From assembly GCA_029244725.1 (NCBI GenBank), contig JAQWQJ010000126.1:1-49127 (forward strand): 49,127 nt of DNA, in the 5' to 3' direction. The position numbers were made by a program, and so were the translations under genes. The DNA is from Paracoccaceae bacterium. GTDB lineage: Bacteria > Pseudomonadota > Alphaproteobacteria > Rhodobacterales > Rhodobacteraceae. This document shows, in pieces, positions 45,741-49,127 of this stretch. Positions within the stretch are counted from its first letter, which is position 1. Each line of letters begins with the position of its first letter. The notes under the pieces are model-generated. The model had not been told where the DNA came from and did no database searches. It saw only the letters and a program-made list of their open reading frames with translations.

Positions 45741-46646
45741 ATGCCCCCAAGCTACATTTCAAGCGAACACGTTTCGAGTTTTGACTGGTTGGATTTGTTG
45801 GCTGCGTTAGAGGCCGGTTATGCCAAGCCAAAGGGAGCCTCGGATGGCTCGTTTATCAGCCAAAGCGGGAAAGCTCTTTTGACACGCAGCGCGTGGATCG
45901 ACGAGATTGGCGCGTTTGTGAAAACTATCACCTACTGCCCTAGCAACCTTGAACAGGGGCTCCACCCGGTACAAGGGACCGCGAGCCTGTTCCACGCCGA
46001 TACCGGCCAGCTCGCAGCGCATTTCGATCCAGACTTTTTGACCCAATGGAAAACTGCTGGGGATAGCGTGCTGGCGGCCCGGCGGCTCGCCCGTGCAGAC
46101 AGCAAAAACATCTTGATCATTGGAGCTGGACAGATCGCGCGGGGACTGGTCATGGCCTACCGCGCGGCCTATCCGGGCGCCGAAATCCACATCTGGAACC
46201 GCACGGCAGAGCGCGCGCAACACGTCGCTTCCGAGTTATCAGTTAGGCACGCCCATAACCTGAAAGAGGCGATTGAGGCCGCGGATATCGTGTCGAGCGC
46301 GACAGGGTCCAAGGCGCCCCTAATTCGCGGCGCAGATCTCAAGCCGGGGCAACATATCGATCTGGTAGGGTCGTTCTTTCCCGATGCGCGCGAGGTCGAT
46401 GATGAGGCGTTTCAGAACGCCAAGCTATTTGTAAATTGCAAAGACGCGGCCCTAGGTGGGATTGGGGAGATTGCGCTCCCTCTCGAAAGCGGAGCGATTA
46501 CTGAAGCCGACTTATTGTCTGATCATTACGCGCCTGAGGGTATGAGCCGAACAACCACGCAGGATATTACCATGTTCAAAAATTGTGGTAGCACGCACGC
46601 CAATCTGATCGCTGCCGCCTATATGGCCAATGCGATTCAGAGCTGA
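45741..46646 (+). CDS. Ornithine cyclodeaminase / mu-crystallin family dehydrogenase
   Basis: 301 residues from ATG at 45741 (MPPSYISSEHV), with AGGGA 8 bases upstream; an in-frame TTG 51 bases earlier lacks support. The N-terminal part resembles the dimerisation domain (about 1-110). The Rossmann motif is IIGAGQIARG near residue 132, with NRTAERAQHV after the second strand, and DLVGSFFPDAREVD follows. Members include ornithine cyclodeaminase, alanine dehydrogenase and other imine reductases; the substrate cannot be told from sequence. Its 3' end overlaps the convergent phosphopantetheinyl transferase gene by 10 bases. It is not needed by the PKS logic, but could supply or recycle an amino acid. 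Confidence 0.88.
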   Translation: MPPSYISSEHVSSFDWLDLLAALEAGYAKPKGASDGSFISQSGKALLTRSAWIDEIGAFVKTITYCPSNLEQGLHPVQGTASLFHADTGQLAAHFDPDFLTQWKTAGDSVLAARRLARADSKNILIIGAGQIARGLVMAYRAAYPGAEIHIWNRTAERAQHVASELSVRHAHNLKEAIEAADIVSSATGSKAPLIRGADLKPGQHIDLVGSFFPDAREVDDEAFQNAKLFVNCKDAALGGIGEIALPLESGAITEADLLSDHYAPEGMSRTTTQDITMFKNCGSTHANLIAAAYMANAIQS

Positions 46647-47347
46647 ACCGCGCCTGCACGGACCGTGATATCTAGCGCCTGCCCCCGCGCCTCCACAGCC
46701 AAAGCCCCGCGAAAGGCGTACGCTGGATCGAAATCCACCAAATCCCAGTCCGCCGCAGCGCCATAGGTTGGGTCGATGCGCAAAATCCTGGCTTGAGGCT
46801 CGGCCGAGACATCGAATCTGTCCAACGGCATCGACAAACCAAAACCGAGTGCCTTGATGATCGCCTCTTTCCGGGTCCAAACGCGGAAGAACGCATTCTC
46901 TAGGTCTTTCCCCGTGAGGCCGGACAGAGCGCGCTGTTCGCGTTCGGAAAAGAACCGCGTGACTATGCCGGGATCAAATGGCCGGTGCCGTTCAATATCG
47001 ACACCGATTGGGCGATCCGGGCAAACCGCAAGCGCGACCATGTCGCCCGAATGGCTGAGGTTGAACTGGGGGCCGTGCGCAATGCCTGGCTTGCCATACG
47101 CACCAGTCTCAAACACGAGTTCTTGCGCCATGATGCCGCAAAAGGGGGCGAGCGCCTGCCGTATCCGCGCATGGGCAAAGATATAACGCGCAGCATGTTG
47201 TGGGTTGATAAATTTTGCGGCCCTATCGCGTTCCTGCTGTGACAAGAGATCCGCCAACACGCCAGTGTCGCTCGGCTCGTAGTGCCATAACCAAAGATCG
47301 ACTTTGACAGAGCCTGTGCCCCCTGCAGTGCTACTGTCCATACGCAT
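46637..47347 (-). CDS. Sfp-type 4'-phosphopantetheinyl transferase
   Basis: 236 residues with the signature of the Sfp group: IGVDIER (magnesium-binding acid), FSEREQRAL, and FRVWTRKEAIIKALG (WxxKEA). It transfers phosphopantetheine from CoA to carrier-protein serines. The PKS operon encodes twelve ACPs with a target serine, and an Sfp-like enzyme separated only by IS elements is the obvious partner. The start could be 47347 or the in-frame ATG two codons on; neither has a strong ribosome site. It is convergent with the ornithine-cyclodeaminase-family gene. Confidence 0.92.
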   Translation of the reverse strand: MRMDSSTAGGTGSVKVDLWLWHYEPSDTGVLADLLSQQERDRAAKFINPQHAARYIFAHARIRQALAPFCGIMAQELVFETGAYGKPGIAHGPQFNLSHSGDMVALAVCPDRPIGVDIERHRPFDPGIVTRFFSEREQRALSGLTGKDLENAFFRVWTRKEAIIKALGFGLSMPLDRFDVSAEPQARILRIDPTYGAAADWDLVDFDPAYAFRGALAVEARGQALDITVRAGAVQL

Positions 47348-47822
47348 CCGGGTCCGGCAATTTTGCGAACATGGTTTTTTCTCGTAGCACGATCAGACTT
47401 TGCATGAGCCACTTTTAGCCCACCAAGACGTCCAAGCGCACCAAGCTTCGCCGCGAACATGGACAAACGCAAAAAAATAGCCTGGTTCGTCCTCTCCAAC
47501 GTGCGATCTTTTCGCGCGTTCTCCATCTATTCGGAATGGGAAGTGGCGGACAGGAAGAGCCCCACGGCGGTTTTCTGGACATGTCACGCTTTTGTTCCGC
47601 TCCTGTTACTCATTTACGCAGCCTTTGCTTCGAAGGCCAAGGGACTTTTCCAGCCTAGGTTCCAGACTCATAACCAGAATATGACGGTTGCGGCGAGTGC
47701 GATAGCCGAAAGGAAGACCTTAGGGCAGCGATACCGCAAGATTTTGCGGCAGGACCGTTTTAGGTCCATCGCCACTACCAGAGGGCTTGGGCGCATTATT
47801 ATCTGTTTGACGTTGCATAAAT
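47348..47822. other. Gene-poor stretch between PPTase and prophage remnant
   Basis: No gene I can support. A 32-codon minus-strand frame (MQRQTDNNAPKPSG...) at 47720-47818 follows the DUF7220-like gene by 4 bases but lacks a good ribosome site. Another minus-strand frame ends in KVFLSAIALAATVIFWL, a hydrophobic tail that could be the remnant of a membrane protein. A long plus-strand frame from 47459 crosses the DUF7220-like gene in antisense and is rejected. Confidence 0.3.
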
Positions 47823-48056
47823 TCATATATCGACTGCCCTTCCCCTTTTGCCAAGCCATTCAAACAAACGGCGCAAGAGGTAGCTTCTGGCCAAAGACAC
47901 CCCGACAAACGCAAATCCGATCGCCAAGTGTTCGCCAAACGCTGCCTCAATTCCGAACCACGGAAACACAATGATTTGCGTGACGACAGCAAGGCCATAT
48001 CCGATGATCACGTTGGTCATGGCCTCAACCAAAGACATCGAGCGCGACTGGTTCAT
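47823..48056 (-). CDS. DUF7220-like small membrane protein (prophage-type)
   Basis: 77 residues with a hydrophobic stretch about 15-32 (IIGYGLAVVTQIIVFPWF) and a second about 42-58, ending in LARSYLLRRLFEWLGKRG. This arrangement (SLVEAMTNVIIGYG ... SLARSYLLRRLFE) is what I recall for DUF7220 proteins next to phage or gene-transfer-type methylases. Its ATG overlaps the stop of the methylase fragment upstream (ATGA), as in the intact locus. Function unknown. Confidence 0.65.
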   Translation of the reverse strand: MNQSRSMSLVEAMTNVIIGYGLAVVTQIIVFPWFGIEAAFGEHLAIGFAFVGVSLARSYLLRRLFEWLGKRGRAVDI

Positions 48057-48300
48057 GCGGCCGCGCGCTCGGTTTTCAGCGCATCGAAGGCCTGATCGCT
48101 GCCCTCAAGTATGGCCTGGTTCCCCGTGAACTGCTGCCACCGCGCGACGGCCACATCAACATAGGCCGGGTTCAGCTCGATACCGTAACAGACCCGCCCC
48201 GTGGTCTCGGCAGCGATCAGCGTGGTGCCAGACCCCATGAAGAGTTCATAGACCGCCTGCCCTGGGCTGGAGTTGTTGAGGATAGGGCGGCGCATGGACT
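48053..48300 (-). pseudogene. DNA methyltransferase (N6/N4 type), C-terminal fragment
   Basis: About 80 residues, RRPILNNSSPGQAVYE then FMGSGTTLIAAETTGR and GIELNPAYVDVAVARWQQFTG, the C-terminal SAM-binding part of a phage-type DNA methylase (FxGSGTT is motif I of a permuted enzyme). The catalytic DPPY-type motif and the rest of the N-terminal part are absent: homology stops near 48300, where AT-rich DNA begins. The open frame continues artificially to an ATG at 48382. Confidence 0.75.
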
Positions 48301-48675
48301 TAGGTTCCTTTATACTCCAAATTGGCAACAAATAAACAAAATAAGCGATTTTGCTTGAGTGGCGGAGAGACAGCGTGTTCATCTCTTATTATATCCGCTA
48401 CTTATCAGCTAATACTCTGTATTCATTACATATAGTATAACCTAGTTCACCACAATACGGCGCATAATGGTCAGTAATATGGTCAGTAATGCCTTGGATA
48501 GAGTTATACCCCAAGAGATCATCTCCTGTGTTATGCTTATGAGTATAAGCCTCCCCGTAGTTCAGGAGGGTTTAACTCTTCCTATGTCCAGGATGATAGT
48601 AGAGTTACACCCCCCCTTATGAGGGCCATGTGGGGTATATGCGGTGTATTTATATGGTGAGTTACACAGATAGGG
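48301..48675. other. AT-rich intergenic segment of different origin
   Basis: Base composition changes abruptly from GC-rich to clearly AT-rich. No gene is visible. A 12-base unit (ATGGTCAGTAAT) is repeated in tandem near 48467-48490, and a CCTCC...GGAGG hairpin lies near 48551-48570. The segment continues into the small gene at 48676-48963 and the IS1595 end. Confidence 0.5.
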
Positions 48676-48963
48676 TTAGTCGCCTAACCAATAGTCCCCA
48701 ATTTGAGTAACAATAGTAGTTGATGAAACATCAGCGCCAGCATCTTCACGAGCCTTTTTAACATCGTCTCTCAATCCAAATGTTTGCATAAACTCTGGGT
48801 TTGGGACATCCATCATTAAATACACAGAAGTTTCATCAGGACTTGCTCCAGCCCAAATAACTTTTGCGCCTTCTGCTCCAGCCTCATCTTCCAAAGATTT
48901 TGCCATATCTGACCATGTCTCAAAACCTTTGGATATGTTAACGGTGACTAATAAACGAGGCAT
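48676..48963 (-). CDS. Small hypothetical protein, 95 aa (DUF3764-like?)
   Basis: A 95-residue protein (MPRLLVTVNISKGFETWSDM ... TQIGDYWLGD) with alternating strands and helices, consistent with a small ferredoxin-like or dimeric alpha/beta-barrel fold; the opening resembles DUF3764-type proteins of marine bacteria, but I am unsure. Codons are AT-rich, unlike every other gene in the window. It ends about 27 bases from the IS1595 end at 48990, which suggests it was carried in with the neighbouring AT-rich DNA. Confidence 0.55.
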   Translation of the reverse strand: MPRLLVTVNISKGFETWSDMAKSLEDEAGAEGAKVIWAGASPDETSVYLMMDVPNPEFMQTFGLRDDVKKAREDAGADVSSTTIVTQIGDYWLGD

Positions 48964-48989
48964 ATAAATATTCCTTTTATAAAATTTAT

Positions 48990-49127
48990 GGGGCTGACCC
49001 AGATAACTAGTTCAAATACTTCTTAACCCATTGTCTTAGCTGTGATAATTGCACTGACGGGTCACTGTTGTTAAAACGCCACTCACATTCCTTCAAATAT
49101 AGTCCAAATTGGGCCTTTGGAACACCG
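48990..49127 (-). mobile_element. IS1595-family transposase, 3' end (partial, contig edge, inverted copy)
   Basis: Bases 48990-49124 are the exact reverse complement of 1-135, and the last three bases extend the coding frame by one codon (Gly before VPKAQFG). The transposase stop is the TAG complement at 49007-49009. Perfect identity between two copies points to recent transposition or to the same repeat being used to end the assembly on both sides. Confidence 0.75.

Noticed and set aside
47459-47974. 171-codon plus-strand frame
   Set aside because: It runs antisense through the better-supported DUF7220-like gene and changes character along its length. No family match.
1-49127. A circular plasmid closed by overlapping ends
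   Set aside because: The two ends are reverse complements, not direct copies, so they cannot be joined as a simple circle.
1-49127. CRISPR arrays, tRNA or rRNA genes, LuxI/LuxR quorum-sensing genes
   Set aside because: I saw no regularly spaced repeats, no cloverleaf with a GTTCGANTC-type arm, no rRNA stretches and no recognisable LuxI or LuxR protein. The AfsA domain is part of the synthase, not a signal-synthase gene.

Overview
The window looks like a contig from a marine, Rhodobacterales-like alphaproteobacterium. I base this on protein style, the GC-rich coding strand, the set of insertion sequences, and a prophage-type methylase/DUF7220 pair; no rRNA or tRNA is present to confirm it. 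Both ends carry the same 135-bp end of an IS1595-family element in opposite orientation. The window is therefore either bounded by assembly breaks at a multicopy IS or flanked by an inverted IS pair.

The centre (about 3.9-41.1 kb, all minus strand) is a trans-AT polyketide synthase (PKS) operon. Transcription runs from 41.1 kb leftward: an AT-AT-ER tridomain protein, a free ACP, an asparagine-synthase-type amidotransferase, PKS1 (2907 aa), PKS2 (6852 aa), a HAD hydrolase and an ABC exporter. Most junctions are ATGA overlaps or gaps of 1-31 bp. Domain order read from the proteins: PKS1 = KS1-DH-KR-ACP / KS2-B-ACP / KS3; PKS2 = KR-ACP (completing module 3) / KS4-(degenerate ACP)-ACP / KS5-DH-KR-cMT-ACP / KS6-ACP / KS7-KR-ACP / KS8-DH-ACP-ACP / KS9-ACP-AfsA. 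No module contains an AT. There is no thioesterase; the line ends in an AfsA-like (A-factor synthase) double hot-dog domain.

The amidotransferase, free ACP, first reducing/dehydrating module and following KS-B (branching) module match the logic known for glutarimide polyketides of the cycloheximide, streptimidone and migrastatin type. The terminal AfsA domain matches the release logic described for the Burkholderia butenolide gladiofungin/gladiostatin. My main inference is that the operon makes an exported glutarimide-polyketide-butenolide, and that the adjacent HAD protein may act on the phosphate left by AfsA chemistry. An Sfp-type phosphopantetheinyl transferase lies at 46.6-47.3 kb, convergent with an ornithine-cyclodeaminase-family gene.

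Left of the PKS operon (0.9-3.8 kb) is a small membrane module on the same strand: a DUF697-like protein, an SPFH/prohibitin-like protein, a membrane-anchored periplasmic-binding-type protein, and a 53-residue membrane protein. Right of the operon (41.1-45.2 kb) is an IS graveyard: an IS1380-type fragment, an intact IS256-family element that cuts a DUF1996 gene, an intact IS3-family element, and several short repeats. A relic of the IS256 element also lies at the far left in the same orientation, so the PKS region sits between direct IS repeats. The right end (47.8-49.1 kb) holds prophage debris and an AT-rich segment with one small gene. Just upstream of the PKS operon are a perfect tandem 21-bp repeat with internal dyad symmetry and a perfect 10-bp-stem inverted repeat, the best candidates for its regulatory sites.
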